From Nostoc sp. CHAB 5834 (lineage in GTDB: Bacteria > Cyanobacteriota > Cyanobacteriia > Cyanobacteriales > Nostocaceae): a stretch of 64,000 nt of DNA. This document shows, piece after piece, positions 9,286 through 17,996 of this stretch. The translations under genes and the position numbers were made by a program. Where the stretch lies: assembly GCA_020829485.1 (NCBI GenBank), contig JAIVFU010000012.1, forward strand, positions 45,807 to 109,806, read 5' to 3'. The notes under the pieces are model-generated. The model was not told the origin of the DNA, searched no databases, and saw only the letters and a list, made by a program, of their open reading frames with translations. Numbering within the stretch: position 1 is the stretch's first letter; each line of letters begins with the position of its first letter.

Positions 9286-9591
9286 CTACTCAAAAGTGGA
9301 TACATCTCGCAGTAAACTAGGAATTTCTCCTTGAGATAAAGGAAACTCCAGCAAGGTTTCTCGAAGACCCAAATACCCAGATTCAGCAAACGACAAAAGC
9401 ATTCGTGAAAGCGCTAGCCAAACCTCCGGTTCGTATTCCCAATCACGATAACGCGAAGCTTTACCAGCAATTGAACGTAGCGCCCAGAAATAAGAGTTTC
9501 TCACCACCGAACCACCTTTCTTAAACTCTGGCAAATCTTCGTGGTGGATAAAAAGTATTTGATTTTCAATTCTGGCTCTCATGTCAGCCAT
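9286..9591 (-). CDS. Conserved-looking hypothetical protein
   Basis: 101 residues, mixed composition with a helical C-terminal half (WLALSRMLLSFAESGYLGLRE). No signal peptide or membrane segment. The N-terminus MADMRARIENQILFIHHEDL and the segment FWALRSIAGKASRYRDW look like a real folded protein, but I do not recognise a family. The stop codon touches the 62-bp tandem array, so the C-terminus may have been altered by repeat growth. Confidence 0.5.
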   Translation of the reverse strand: MADMRARIENQILFIHHEDLPEFKKGGSVVRNSYFWALRSIAGKASRYRDWEYEPEVWLALSRMLLSFAESGYLGLRETLLEFPLSQGEIPSLLRDVSTFE

Positions 9592-9806
9592 TTGTATTGA
9601 AGGACAATAACAAAAATTGGACGTAAATTAAATTTTTATAAATCAACTCTTAAAGCAAATTCTATAAATTCTTCTTACGAAGAGTTATAAACTTGTTAAA
9701 ATTTGTAAATTTAGTAGTAATTATCATCTTCTTTATTATAGGGTTCTTGATGAAAGATTTTACACGCTAGACACAAAACCCATTTTATAATTTTCCGAGA
9801 ATAAAT

Positions 9807-10214
9807 ATGAAGAATAATCTCAAAATATATACAGCTATTGCTGTCTGTTGTGGAGCATTTTCATGGGGAAGTTCAGCTTATGCTGATGGCTGGCCAGCAA
9901 CCGTGGCTGGCAGTTGGTCTGTAGTAGCAAATCAAAGTGTCGGCTCTCTTGTTATCACCCAACCTACAAGCACTCTCAACTGCCAACCCATCTCTGGCAC
10001 TATCTTTGGAAATGCAATTGAAGGCTTCTATTGCCCTAGTTCCGGACGTATCGCTTTTGCCCGTAAGTCTTCTAATGACTTTCCTTATCAGTACTATCAA
10101 GGCAATCTCTCACAAACAGGTTCTACCCTACGAATCGGAGGATCTTTTTCAGCTTTCTTGAGCAATGGTAGTGGTGGTAGCCTTGGAGAATATAATTTCT
10201 CAGCCAGCAAATAG
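9807..10214 (+). CDS. Secreted hypothetical protein
   Basis: 135 residues with a signal peptide ending at SSAYA (about residue 26). The mature part begins DGWPATVAGSW and is Gly/Ser-rich, with two cysteines (LNCQPISG and EGFYCPSSGR) that could form a disulfide. The pattern of short beta strands (SLVITQ, GRIAFARK, STLRIGGSF) suggests a small periplasmic or secreted beta protein. No family is recognised. A strong hairpin lies 12 bp past the stop. Confidence 0.6.
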   Translation: MKNNLKIYTAIAVCCGAFSWGSSAYADGWPATVAGSWSVVANQSVGSLVITQPTSTLNCQPISGTIFGNAIEGFYCPSSGRIAFARKSSNDFPYQYYQGNLSQTGSTLRIGGSFSAFLSNGSGGSLGEYNFSASK

Positions 10215-10226
10215 TAATAAAATTTC

Positions 10227-10261
10227 AATGTAGAGAGGTTGTAATTGCAACCCTCTACATT
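10227..10261 (+). terminator. Hairpin downstream of the 9807 gene
   Basis: AATGTAGAGAGGTTG pairs with CAACCCTCTACATT around a 6-base loop with one bulged A. No U-tract follows, so it may be a terminator-like palindrome or a mobile hairpin. Confidence 0.45.
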
Positions 10262-10277
10262 AGACCTCTTACAAAAG

Positions 10278-10356
10278 TCCCTAACACCCCACCCCCAACC
10301 CCTCCCCTTAGCAAGGGGAGGGGAGCGTTTGCGTGAGCAAATGCGGGGTGGGGTTC
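10278..10356. repeat. GC-rich nested hairpin repeat
   Basis: CACCCCACCCCCAACCCC is complementary to GCGGGGTGGGGTT, enclosing CCCCTCCCCTTAGC, which pairs with its own complement GCAAGGGGAGGGG. A related hairpin (CCCCCTCTCCGCAAG) is found inside priA near 21395. On the minus strand it lies just after the TonB receptor stop and could end that transcript. It recurs as a repeat family rather than as a dedicated terminator. Confidence 0.7.
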
Positions 10357-10392
10357 TTTATTTTTTATTTATGCAAGAAGTCTATTTAATAT

Positions 10393-12498
10393 TTAAAAAT
10401 TAGCGCTTAAACCCAAACGAAAAGTGAATCCAGGGCTATAGATGCGATTAACTCGCTCATATTGCTCACCGAGTAGATTTTCTAAATAAACTGTCAATCC
10501 TAAATTGGTAGTTAAAGGTATACGACCGGTCAAATCTAAATTCACAAAAGATGGAGCAAAATCTGTAGCCTTGTCACCAGGGTTAGTAAAGAAGGCTCTG
10601 CGAGTGCCGCTATTGTAGGTAACATACAAGTTAGCCTGCCATCCCGCATTTTCATAACCTACGCCAGTTTGAAGTACAGAGTAGGGAATTAAACCTAACT
10701 GTAAACCTCTCTCTGTACCTGTTTTTATTTGAGCATCTGTATAAGTATAGTTGAGGAAAGTTGACCAGCCAGCCGCAATTCTTAATTGCAAAGCTGCCTC
10801 TAAACCATTGGTATCTACTAATCCAATGTTTTCCCATCTTCCGGCGATGACTCCCAAGCGATCGCCTATACTACTACCAAAGTAAGTAAACTGCCCAATT
10901 AGATTTTGAGAAAAATTTACATCTACTCCTGCACTCCAAGTAGAGCCAGTTTCCGGGCTTAAATTAGGATTAGGTCTCCAACCATGAACCGTATCATAAA
11001 CATACAACTGATCTAACCCAGGATTGCGTTGTGCCCCTGCCCAACTTCCACGCACTGCTACTATTGGTGTGACAGCATAACGTAACCCAACACTAGGATT
11101 GAGATAATTTCCAAACTGGCTATCAAAGGTTTGCCTTAGCCCTAAATCTATCAGAAAATTATCGCTAATATTCCAAGTATTGACAGCAAATAAAGCTGTA
11201 TTGAACAAACTCCGATCTTCCTTTTCGTTTTCCGCAATCCTAGTAAGATCTGTACTCAAAACATCACCGATTAAATCGGTGTTTTTCAAATCTAATCCCC
11301 AACGCAATTTATTATTAGAAGTAACTTTCCATTCATGATCGACTCTGGCTGTGAGTTGTTGTGTATCTAAAGACCCTCTACGATAAAATGATGCTCCTGT
11401 AGGGCCATAAGTACTAAAATAATCTTGGTTATAACCAATTGATGTTGTAAGATTAGAGCTTTCCCCATTACCTAGTCGAGTTTTCCAAGATAAGCCAACA
11501 TTTAAACCATCGTGGTCTAATCTATCTCTTTGGAGAGGAAAACCGAAATAAATTAAACCCCGACGACTGCTGAGTGCAGTAACATCTAAATTCAGAGAAT
11601 TTTTCTTATCTAAATCTACTCCAATGCTACCAAAGTAAGTACTTGTAGCTGTGTCTGCATTTGATAGAAATCCCTGTTCATCACGATTTGCAGCACCTAG
11701 AGGGACGCGGTAACGGTTATCTATAAAGAATCTTTCAAAGCTAAAGTTGTACTTGACATTATCAGATGAACCACCATAAGTTACTTGTTGATTATTTAAA
11801 CTTAATGAGCCAAATTCTGCGCTAGCGCTCAATTTAGGTTTGCCATAACCTTCTTTAGTGATAATATTCACAACTCCCCCAAAGGCTGAAGAACCATATA
11901 AAGCGGAGGCTGTGCCGCTATATAATTCCACTCGTTCAATAGCCTCTACAGGAATGCTATTTAAGTCAGTTCCACCATGATAAGTGTTGACATTATTATT
12001 AATTGGTCTGCCATTAATCAGAAATACAGACTGATTAATTGAGGCTCCCCGATAGTATGTACCTGTGTGAATATCTGCACCATGACCTACATCATTGATA
12101 GCAAAACCAGGCATTCTTTTCAAAATATCGGCTAAACTTGTAGCGCCCTGCTTTTGAATTTCTTCTTTATCAATTACGTAAGTTGGAGTAGATTGAGGTA
12201 GGTTGTCTGGTTCTGCAATCACTTCTATAGAAATGTCTGCATCATCGCTCGGAGTTTGCTCTGTTTCTGGCTGATCTGGATTAACTTCACTCGGTGCAGA
12301 TTGTTGAGTTAATAATTCGGCATTAGTGACGGGTAGCTCAATTTCACTCAAACTCCGAATATTTAAAATGACTTCGGTTGATTTATCAGTATTGATCTGC
12401 TTAATTTCACTTTCAACAGCAAAGCCAGGAGACGCTATCAGTAAACTCGGTAAAGCAACTGTTAGCAACAAAAAATCCTTTTTCACGTTCTCTTTCAC
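10393..12498 (-). CDS. TonB-dependent outer-membrane receptor
   Basis: The 701-residue protein has a signal peptide (VALPSLLIASPGFA), a cyanobacterial N-terminal extension (SEIELPVTNAELLTQQ, acidic linker), a possible TonB box (ISIEVIAE), a plug domain (about residues 100-215; IQKQGATSLADILKRMPGF, NSIPVEAIERVELYSGTAS, YGSSAFGGVVNIITKEG) and a 22-strand-type barrel ending in LGLSANF. Such receptors import iron complexes or cobalamin using TonB-ExbBD energy. No transporter, siderophore gene, Fur-like box or cobalamin riboswitch was seen nearby, so the ligand is open. It is a single-gene unit. Confidence 0.92.
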   Translation of the reverse strand: MKENVKKDFLLLTVALPSLLIASPGFAVESEIKQINTDKSTEVILNIRSLSEIELPVTNAELLTQQSAPSEVNPDQPETEQTPSDDADISIEVIAEPDNLPQSTPTYVIDKEEIQKQGATSLADILKRMPGFAINDVGHGADIHTGTYYRGASINQSVFLINGRPINNNVNTYHGGTDLNSIPVEAIERVELYSGTASALYGSSAFGGVVNIITKEGYGKPKLSASAEFGSLSLNNQQVTYGGSSDNVKYNFSFERFFIDNRYRVPLGAANRDEQGFLSNADTATSTYFGSIGVDLDKKNSLNLDVTALSSRRGLIYFGFPLQRDRLDHDGLNVGLSWKTRLGNGESSNLTTSIGYNQDYFSTYGPTGASFYRRGSLDTQQLTARVDHEWKVTSNNKLRWGLDLKNTDLIGDVLSTDLTRIAENEKEDRSLFNTALFAVNTWNISDNFLIDLGLRQTFDSQFGNYLNPSVGLRYAVTPIVAVRGSWAGAQRNPGLDQLYVYDTVHGWRPNPNLSPETGSTWSAGVDVNFSQNLIGQFTYFGSSIGDRLGVIAGRWENIGLVDTNGLEAALQLRIAAGWSTFLNYTYTDAQIKTGTERGLQLGLIPYSVLQTGVGYENAGWQANLYVTYNSGTRRAFFTNPGDKATDFAPSFVNLDLTGRIPLTTNLGLTVYLENLLGEQYERVNRIYSPGFTFRLGLSANF

Positions 12499-12703
12499 AC
12501 CAACTAAAAACAGCCACCACGTAGTATTGTTGCTGTAATAGTAAAATCATGTCAAAAGACACGCTGTCATATTTCCACGCCTTATATTCCCGATTTGTCT
12601 GAGAGTTCGGGTAATTTTGTTGTTCAAAAATGATTAAGTAGGGCTATAGCAGTTTTGGATTGCGTGAATTATGTCCAATTTTTATGGATACAACTTTACA
12701 GTT

Positions 12704-13261
12704 TTAAAAATAATTTTTACTCACAAGTCTAATGAGAAAACGCAGAGCTTCATTTACTGCTTCCGAATTAGGAAACATTTCTGCAACATCAGGTTCTAAA
12801 AAAAATATCAACTTTTCAATATTATTGAAATCATTTTCAACATTTTTTACATCATTATTTGTATTAACCTGATTTGATTGAGGTTTATGTTCTTTTATAG
12901 TTGTTTGATCAGATGCAGCATTTAATTTATTAACTAATGATTCCCAACTACTAACTTTTAGGTTAAAGTAAGCCTTTGCATCCCGTAACGTTTTAAACTG
13001 TTGCTTTAGAATATCAATAGTATAAAGATGCTTTTGAGATACCTGCTTTTCTAAATTAAGGTCTGACTCAACCATATCAACTACTTCACTAATAAGTCGA
13101 TCATGATTTTCGGCAATTTGAGCAGCAGCCCCTAAAATTTTAGAAGTTACTTTTATTTGTACATCAGTCTCTTGTTTAAGGCGATCAGCAATACTGCGAA
13201 TTTGATCTCCCAACCTCGCTTTACCTTGTTTTTGCGTCGTTGGGAGTGATTTTTTACTCAT
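12704..13261 (-). CDS. Unrecognised helical protein, second gene of coiled-coil operon
   Basis: 185 residues, almost wholly helical, with no membrane segment. The N-terminal half (ARLGDQIRSIADRLKQETD, AAAQIAENHDRLISEVVDM) has coiled-coil heptads. A polar linker rich in Asn, Lys and Gln (about 125-140) separates it from a C-terminal helical piece (IEKLIFFLEPDVAEMF, EALRFLIRLVSKNYF). It starts 12 bp after the upstream coiled-coil gene stops, so the two are probably one transcript. I do not recognise the family. Possible roles by analogy with other paired coiled-coil proteins are a scaffold or filament; this is inference only. Confidence 0.65.
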   Translation of the reverse strand: MSKKSLPTTQKQGKARLGDQIRSIADRLKQETDVQIKVTSKILGAAAQIAENHDRLISEVVDMVESDLNLEKQVSQKHLYTIDILKQQFKTLRDAKAYFNLKVSSWESLVNKLNAASDQTTIKEHKPQSNQVNTNNDVKNVENDFNNIEKLIFFLEPDVAEMFPNSEAVNEALRFLIRLVSKNYF

Positions 13262-13273
13262 GAGTATGCTTAT

Positions 13274-14194
13274 TTATTCAGAAAGTATATCTTTAATAGC
13301 TAGCCAGATGCGTTTAAACTTTTGTACCAAACCCATAGGATTCTTAGTTGTTTCTTCTTCTACCGAATCAACTAGAAATTGAATCCGATCCATACGCTCT
13401 GCTACAACGTAAAGACTGTTTACTGCTTCATCCTTACTTTCTAACGATTCACGCAGTAGCACAACCATCTGGGCAATTTCACGTTTTAGTCGTTCATTCT
13501 CGGCTTTCCGGCGAGTTTCCCATCCCTTAATACTAGCTTTGGAACGTCGCTCATGCTTGAGTTCTGCTTTAGTCTCATTGTATAAACCCAAATACATTTC
13601 TCGTTCAGAATTTACTGACTCATATTTGGTAAGCAATTCAGTCGCTCTCGCTTTTTCTTCATTGTAGAGGTAGAGAGTTTGTTTATGACTTTGTTGTTCA
13701 TCAACATAGAACTGGTAATTTTGAGTGACTCGCTCTTTTAACTCATTAGCTTCGAGTTGGCAAGTTTGCATCTCTCGCTGATGAACATGAACTAGCTGGG
13801 ATATTTTCGCTTTTTCTTCGTTGTAAAGGTAGAGCGTCTTTTGATGATTTTCTTGCTCATCAAGATAGAAGAGATAATTTTGAGTGAATCGCTCTTTTAA
13901 CTCATTAGCTTCGAGTTTTACCTCATTAGCCTCGATTTGATAAGTTTGAATTTCTTGCTGAACATGAACCAGTTGTGATGCAGCTTCTTTTGCACGTTGT
14001 TCTGCTTCATCGCGTTGAGATGCAGCTTCCTCATTTTCTTTCGCACGTTGTTGCCATTCATCGCGTTGGATACGAACAGTCTCCAATCGTTGTTGAAGCT
14101 CATGAGGAGAAGGTGGTTCTTTCTGCCGTGAGCGAGGATTATTAACAGCGTTGTCATAATTAGAATCTCTGCGATCCCCTCTCCTCATTGCCAT
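13274..14194 (-). CDS. Long coiled-coil protein with internal duplication, first gene of operon
   Basis: 306 residues: a basic, disordered N-terminus (residues 1-30), then continuous coiled coil. Two copies of one module are visible: residues 73-129 and 132-182, each running SQLVHV, EANELKER, TQNY, FY.DEQ, H..TLYLYNEEKA. The first copy has an extra seven residues, exactly one heptad. A third, shorter echo (YLGLYNETKAE) follows at about 201. The C-terminus carries KASIKGWETRRKAENERL and an amphipathic end (LVQKFKRIWLAIKDIL). No catalytic motif is seen. It precedes the 12704 gene by 12 bp. No family is recognised; it could be a cytoskeletal-type coiled-coil-rich protein. Confidence 0.7.
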   Translation of the reverse strand: MAMRRGDRRDSNYDNAVNNPRSRQKEPPSPHELQQRLETVRIQRDEWQQRAKENEEAASQRDEAEQRAKEAASQLVHVQQEIQTYQIEANEVKLEANELKERFTQNYLFYLDEQENHQKTLYLYNEEKAKISQLVHVHQREMQTCQLEANELKERVTQNYQFYVDEQQSHKQTLYLYNEEKARATELLTKYESVNSEREMYLGLYNETKAELKHERRSKASIKGWETRRKAENERLKREIAQMVVLLRESLESKDEAVNSLYVVAERMDRIQFLVDSVEEETTKNPMGLVQKFKRIWLAIKDILSE

Positions 14195-14596
14195 GATTTA
14201 AGTTCCTATGTGAGCATTTGTTATATTTAAGTATAAGTATTCAGTTTAGCCGAGATAAACTCATTCAAGTGTGATCTTGGTTCTACTGGTAATATGATCT
14301 CAATCTCAGTTGAGATATCTTTTATTCTGTCTCAAGCGCTCAAATTCTCAGAGGTGCGATCTCGAAGGGCTAGAGATATTGCGCTTAATAAGCAAGCTAA
14401 CCTTTAAAAGGCGAAGGAGAATAAGCGTCAAAGCCTCTTCCCTTGTAGGAATTACGAATTACGTTAGCATTGGGAAAACTGGAAGCTTCGCAAACACAAT
14501 AGAATGATTCAAACCTTACGCAAACTAGTACCGTGCGGCGTAAATACGCCTACTATTTCTCAAGACTGCAAATGATGATTGTTTCAAGGTTCATAA
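14195..14596. other. Gene-free interval
   Basis: About 400 bp between the coiled-coil operon promoter side and the Uma2 gene. A 65-codon ORF at 14310-14507 has no protein-like features. No strong repeat, hairpin or promoter was identified. Confidence 0.5.
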
Positions 14597-14683
14597 TGGT
14601 GGGTTTATTTCCGCCATGCTGTACTAGTTACATTCGATGAATTCGTTGCTAAATATCCTGACAACACTGGAAAACGTTATGAA

Positions 14684-15304
14684 TTGCATGATGGAGTAAT
14701 AGTCGAAATGTCCCAACCAACAGGCAACCATGAAGAGATTATCGTATTTTTAGTCCAGAAATTCATTCTAGAATATAGTCGCATCCGGCTACCCTATAGC
14801 ATCCCAAAAACAGTACTAGTAAAACCCCTTGAAAGTGAATCCGCTTACTCACCAGATATACTGATATTAAATCTCCCCAATTTAGTAAACGAACCTCTGT
14901 GGAAAAAAGAATCTACTGTAAGTCAAGCGGAATCAATACCCTTAGTAGTTGAGGTAGTGAGTCAGTGCGTTGCGCGGGTTCCCCGCGTTGAAGCAACTGA
15001 CGAACCCGTAAGGGTGAGTAGCAATTGGCGTGATGATTATTTAAAAAAAGCTGCTGACTATGAAGCTGTAGGTATCCCAGAATACTGGATTGTAGACTAT
15101 GCTGCTTTAGGCGGTAGGCGATTTATTGGCAACCCCAAACAACCAAGTGTCTCGCTCTACACTTTAATTGATGGAGAATACCAAGTCAGCCAGTTTCAAG
15201 GTAGCGATGCCTGCGGCGGTAAACTACGCATTATCTCACCTCTGTTCCCGGAATTAAATTTAACTCCCGAACAGATTTTTCAAGCTGATGCATACCCTGT
15301 ATAA
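14684..15304 (+). CDS. Uma2 family (DUF820) nuclease-like protein, start region damaged
   Basis: The Uma2 fold (PD-(D/E)XK-like) is recognised from ESAYSPDILIL, PLVVEVVS, WRDDYLKKAADYEAVGIPEYWIVD and the C-terminal LTPEQIF. Family-like sequence continues upstream in frame to about 14624 (VTFDEFVAKYPDNTGKRYE), but no ATG, GTG or TTG is available there before a stop at 14594. The first usable start is TTG at 14684, so the protein would lack about 20 residues. A 19-residue in-frame insertion splits VVEVVS from NWRDDY. Function is unknown in most of this very common cyanobacterial family. Possibly a pseudogene. Confidence 0.75.
   Translation: MHDGVIVEMSQPTGNHEEIIVFLVQKFILEYSRIRLPYSIPKTVLVKPLESESAYSPDILILNLPNLVNEPLWKKESTVSQAESIPLVVEVVSQCVARVPRVEATDEPVRVSSNWRDDYLKKAADYEAVGIPEYWIVDYAALGGRRFIGNPKQPSVSLYTLIDGEYQVSQFQGSDACGGKLRIISPLFPELNLTPEQIFQADAYPV
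14957..15019. mobile_element. 57-bp small dispersed repeat inserted in frame in Uma2
   Basis: GTGAGT occurs at 14957 and again at 15014, exactly 57 bp apart, bracketing an insertion of CAGTGCGTTGCGCGGGTTCC type sequence. In other Uma2 proteins the flanking residues are contiguous. The inserted text resembles the repeat at 58337-58375 in opposite orientation (CAGTTGCTTCAAGTCGGGGA, CAACGCACTG). It therefore looks like a small mobile repeat with a 6-bp target duplication that adds 19 codons without a stop. Confidence 0.75.
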
Positions 15305-15316
15305 CTCTTATCACTA

Positions 15317-16237
15317 TTAGAAAAGAGCGATTTCCGTTACAGACGAAATTTGTTGTCGCAAACTCTTTAGTAAACCTAGAGTTTTTTCGTAAGCAACTTT
15401 TTTTCCTTGCTGTCCATAGTACTCAGATGCTTTTTGTAAATCAGCGATCGCTCCTAAATGATATCCTAAACGATAGTGAGCTATTCCCCGATTAACATAA
15501 GCCTGGGCATTACTTGGGTTAAGTCTGATGACTTGGGAAAAATCACGCACTGCACCAAAGCTATCTCCATTTGTTTGGCAAGCACAAGCTCGGTTAAAGT
15601 AGGCTCTATAATCCTTAGCATTGAGACGAATTGCTAGATTAAAGTCGAGCATGGCTGCTTGGATATCTTGCAAGGCAAAATGCGCTAAACCTCTGTCATT
15701 ATAGATATCTGCAAGTATTAAGCTGCTGATTCTCTTAATTTGAGTTAAAGCTAAATTAAAGTCAAGAATTGCCTCAGAGTCTTTCCCATTCCCAGCACGG
15801 GCTAACCCTCGGTTGTAGTAAGCTCGAAAATCGGAGGGTTTAAGTGCAACGGCTCGATTAAGATCGATAATGGCACTTGGATAATCCCCTTGTCTGTAGT
15901 GTGCTACTCCCCGATTTAGATAAGCCTCAGAGTTATCAGGTGCAAAATTTATGGCTTGAGTACAATCTGTAACAGCTTGATGGTAATCTTGTAATTGGAG
16001 ATAAGCCAGACAGCGATCGCTATAAGCTACAGCAAAATCTTTCTCAAGTGCAATTGCCTGGTTGAAATTCTCTATAGCTTCCTGGTAATTACCCCGCCGC
16101 ATCTTATCTACACCCAATTTTAAGAAATCACTTGCTGTAATTTGGTTAATTAAAATGGGTGCTGAATGTGCAGGTATCAGAAAAGTAAGCGGTAAAGCAA
16201 TAACTATACTGAGAAATAATCGCCACAAATAACTCAT
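15317..16237 (-). CDS. Exported TPR repeat protein
   Basis: A start at Met27 of the longest ORF (MSYLWRLFLSIV) gives about 306 residues with a signal peptide or anchor (FLSIVIALPLTFLIPAHSA). Seven tandem TPR units of 34 residues follow, seen from repeats such as AYSDRCLAYLQLQDYHQAV, AYLNRGVAHYRQGDYPSAI, AYYNRGLARAGNGKDSEAI and AYVNRGIAHYRLGYHLGAI. TPRs form protein-binding scaffolds; the partner is unknown. No catalytic domain is seen. It lies downstream of petJ on the same strand, separated by a terminator-like hairpin, so it is probably transcribed separately. Confidence 0.85.
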   Translation of the reverse strand: MSYLWRLFLSIVIALPLTFLIPAHSAPILINQITASDFLKLGVDKMRRGNYQEAIENFNQAIALEKDFAVAYSDRCLAYLQLQDYHQAVTDCTQAINFAPDNSEAYLNRGVAHYRQGDYPSAIIDLNRAVALKPSDFRAYYNRGLARAGNGKDSEAILDFNLALTQIKRISSLILADIYNDRGLAHFALQDIQAAMLDFNLAIRLNAKDYRAYFNRACACQTNGDSFGAVRDFSQVIRLNPSNAQAYVNRGIAHYRLGYHLGAIADLQKASEYYGQQGKKVAYEKTLGLLKSLRQQISSVTEIALF

Positions 16238-16376
16238 AATACCAAATGAGTATAGGGAGTATTCTTTGATATTCTTGGAACAGTCTTTTTGTAAAAACCT
16301 TAATCCAAAATTCAAAATCTGAAATCCAAAATTGGTATATGCATCCTATTTGACAATTTCGGCAACACTAAAATTA

Positions 16377-16395
16377 GCGGGACAAAAAGCCCCGC
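16377..16395 (-). terminator. Probable terminator of petJ
   Basis: On the minus strand, GCGGGGCTTTTTGTCCCGC forms a short GC stem 32 bp past the petJ stop, followed by TAATTTTA. Confidence 0.55.
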
Positions 16396-16426
16396 AAATT
16401 GTTAATTATTGAAGTGATATTTTAGT

Positions 16427-16762
16427 CTACTTCCAGTCCTTATCTGCTTGTGAAAGCACATAAGCAGCTACATCTTCAATTTTGTCAGCCTTCAAACGGT
16501 TGCCGAAGGCGGGCATAGCACCTTTACCTTTTGTAACCTGAGCAATAATCGCCTCTGCTGAGTACAAACCATACTTTTCCAAATCCGCTTTCTTCAGGCT
16601 TTTGGCAGCATTAACCAGATTTTTCCCTCCCGCATGACAAGAGGCACAATTAGCACTAAATACTTTAGCTCCACTAACAGCATCTGCTGCCAAAGCTGGA
16701 CTGCTGAAGGCAAAGGTGAAGATTGCTATGCCTAACAGCATCACTGTAATAATTTTTTTCAT
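16427..16762 (-). CDS. petJ: Cytochrome c6
   Basis: 111 residues: a 25-residue Sec signal peptide ending SSPALA and a mature domain of 86 residues, the normal length. The heme-binding motif is CASCH near mature residue 14; the axial Met lies in [12 protein letters not shown]-terminal [17 protein letters not shown] is typical. It is a soluble lumenal electron carrier from the cytochrome b6f complex to photosystem I or to cytochrome oxidase, able to replace plastocyanin. Single gene with its own upstream region and a terminator-like hairpin. Confidence 0.97.
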   Translation of the reverse strand: MKKIITVMLLGIAIFTFAFSSPALAADAVSGAKVFSANCASCHAGGKNLVNAAKSLKKADLEKYGLYSAEAIIAQVTKGKGAMPAFGNRLKADKIEDVAAYVLSQADKDWK

Positions 16763-17165
16763 TTCGTGTTCTCTCTCTCTGCACTAACGGCTTATTCGCT
16801 GCGATATCCTCCATAATTGTCAGTTGAGGTGCTGCTATAGTCAAATGACAAGCTGTCAAACTTTGCTATCAAGTTTTTTGATGCTGCACTAAACCCTCTT
16901 AACTTCTTCTTTCTTTGTGTACTTTGCGTCCTTTGCGGTTCGTTTTTCTTTTTTGTATTTAAGTATGGTTGAAATTATCCAAATAAACGAACCACAGAGA
17001 CACACAGAACACAGAGGAATAAGGAGGAGAGAGTTTTTTCTCCAGTTTTTTGAGTATTTTTTATTTGGAAGTCCCTTAAAAAATAAGGACTAAAGTCCTT
17101 ACTACGAACTTGCTTTCCGCTATTATTAGGAATTACGTTACCAAGGTAAGAGCATCATTCTCATA
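16763..17165. other. Gene-free interval with small hairpins
   Basis: Holds the petJ promoter side, an ACAGAGACACACAGAACACAG-type low-complexity stretch near 16994, and hairpin GGACTAAAGTCC at 17087-17098 flanked by TTACTACGAAC, a motif of the multi-hairpin repeats seen at 39634, 43342 and 55998. No ORF is supported. Confidence 0.6.
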
Positions 17166-17672
17166 TCAATTGTGAATTATTTTAATAGCCCCTAACTGAG
17201 TAAGCGCATCTCCTGTAACACGACAAATTCGCCAATCATCTAATATAGATGCTCCCATACTACGGTAGAATTCTTGGGCTGATTCATTCCAATCCAGCAC
17301 ACTCCACTCTAAGCGCCCACAATCACGTTCTACAGCTATCTGAGCTAATTTAGTCAGGAGAGCTTTACCAATACCTTGCCTACGATATTCTGGTAAAACA
17401 AATAAGTCTTCCAGATAAATTCCTGGCTTAGTCAGAAATGTTGAATAATTATGAAAAAATAGGGCAAAACCAACAGCTTGACCCGCAGATTCTGCTAAAA
17501 TCGCTTCTATATATTTGTGCGATCCAAATAAATGCTCTTTAAGTTCCAGAGCATTGCCAGTGACAGCGTGAGATAATTTTTCATACTCAGCCAGCCCCTG
17601 AATTAATTTAAACAGTACGCTGTAATCAGTTGGTTCAGCAAAACGCACAATTAAATTGCTATGCAAAGTCAT
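17166..17672 (-). CDS. GNAT N-acetyltransferase (diamine/thialysine acetyltransferase-like)
   Basis: The 168-residue single-domain GNAT has IYLEDLFVLPEYRRQGIGKA near residues 83-102, which gives strand 4 and the acetyl-CoA loop (RRQGIG). The following ERDCGRLEWSVLDWNESAQE and FYRSMGASILDDW match the spermidine/thialysine acetyltransferase subgroup. The EDLFV motif and WSVLDWN block set it apart from ribosomal-protein acetyltransferases. Substrate (polyamine, thialysine or other amine) is inferred from the subgroup only. Monocistronic. Confidence 0.88.
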   Translation of the reverse strand: MTLHSNLIVRFAEPTDYSVLFKLIQGLAEYEKLSHAVTGNALELKEHLFGSHKYIEAILAESAGQAVGFALFFHNYSTFLTKPGIYLEDLFVLPEYRRQGIGKALLTKLAQIAVERDCGRLEWSVLDWNESAQEFYRSMGASILDDWRICRVTGDALTQLGAIKIIHN

Positions 17673-17935
17673 TAGTCTATAGTCTATAGTTCATAGTCCA
17701 TAGTCTATAGGCAACTGTGCAAGTTTTTTTGACTAATGATTAAAGAAAAGCTGAAAAAAGGTACAAAACGCTCTGTTTATGCAATTTGCGAGATGCTAGC
17801 TCACCTTCATTCATGAGGCATAGGGATTTAATAAAGAGCAACTTTTGTAAGGTGTGTTAAGGGCATTTGTCCTAACGCATCTAAAATCTAGGATGGTGCG
17901 TTACGCTACGCGATAACACACCCTACTAGATTTAA
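17666..17935. repeat. Short tandem repeats and a GGTGTGTTA inverted repeat
   Basis: AGTCTAT-type units repeat at 17673-17709 just before the GNAT start (TAGTCTATAGTCTATAGTTC). At 17851-17935 AAGGTGTGTTA faces TAACACACCCTAC around GTGCGTTACGC, a member of the family also at 8311 and 25274. No gene is supported in 17673-17996. Confidence 0.7.
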
Positions 17936-17996
17936 AGTTTTGCACTTTATTTGATCCATGTTTGTTAATGAAGCTAATCTATCTTCGTAGATGTAA

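Noticed and set aside
12499..12703. Fur box or cobalamin riboswitch ahead of the TonB receptor
   Set aside because: No GATAAT-type inverted repeats or conserved riboswitch core was visible on the minus strand.
14310..14507. 65-codon ORF upstream of Uma2
   Set aside because: Basic, irregular composition; no homology recognised.
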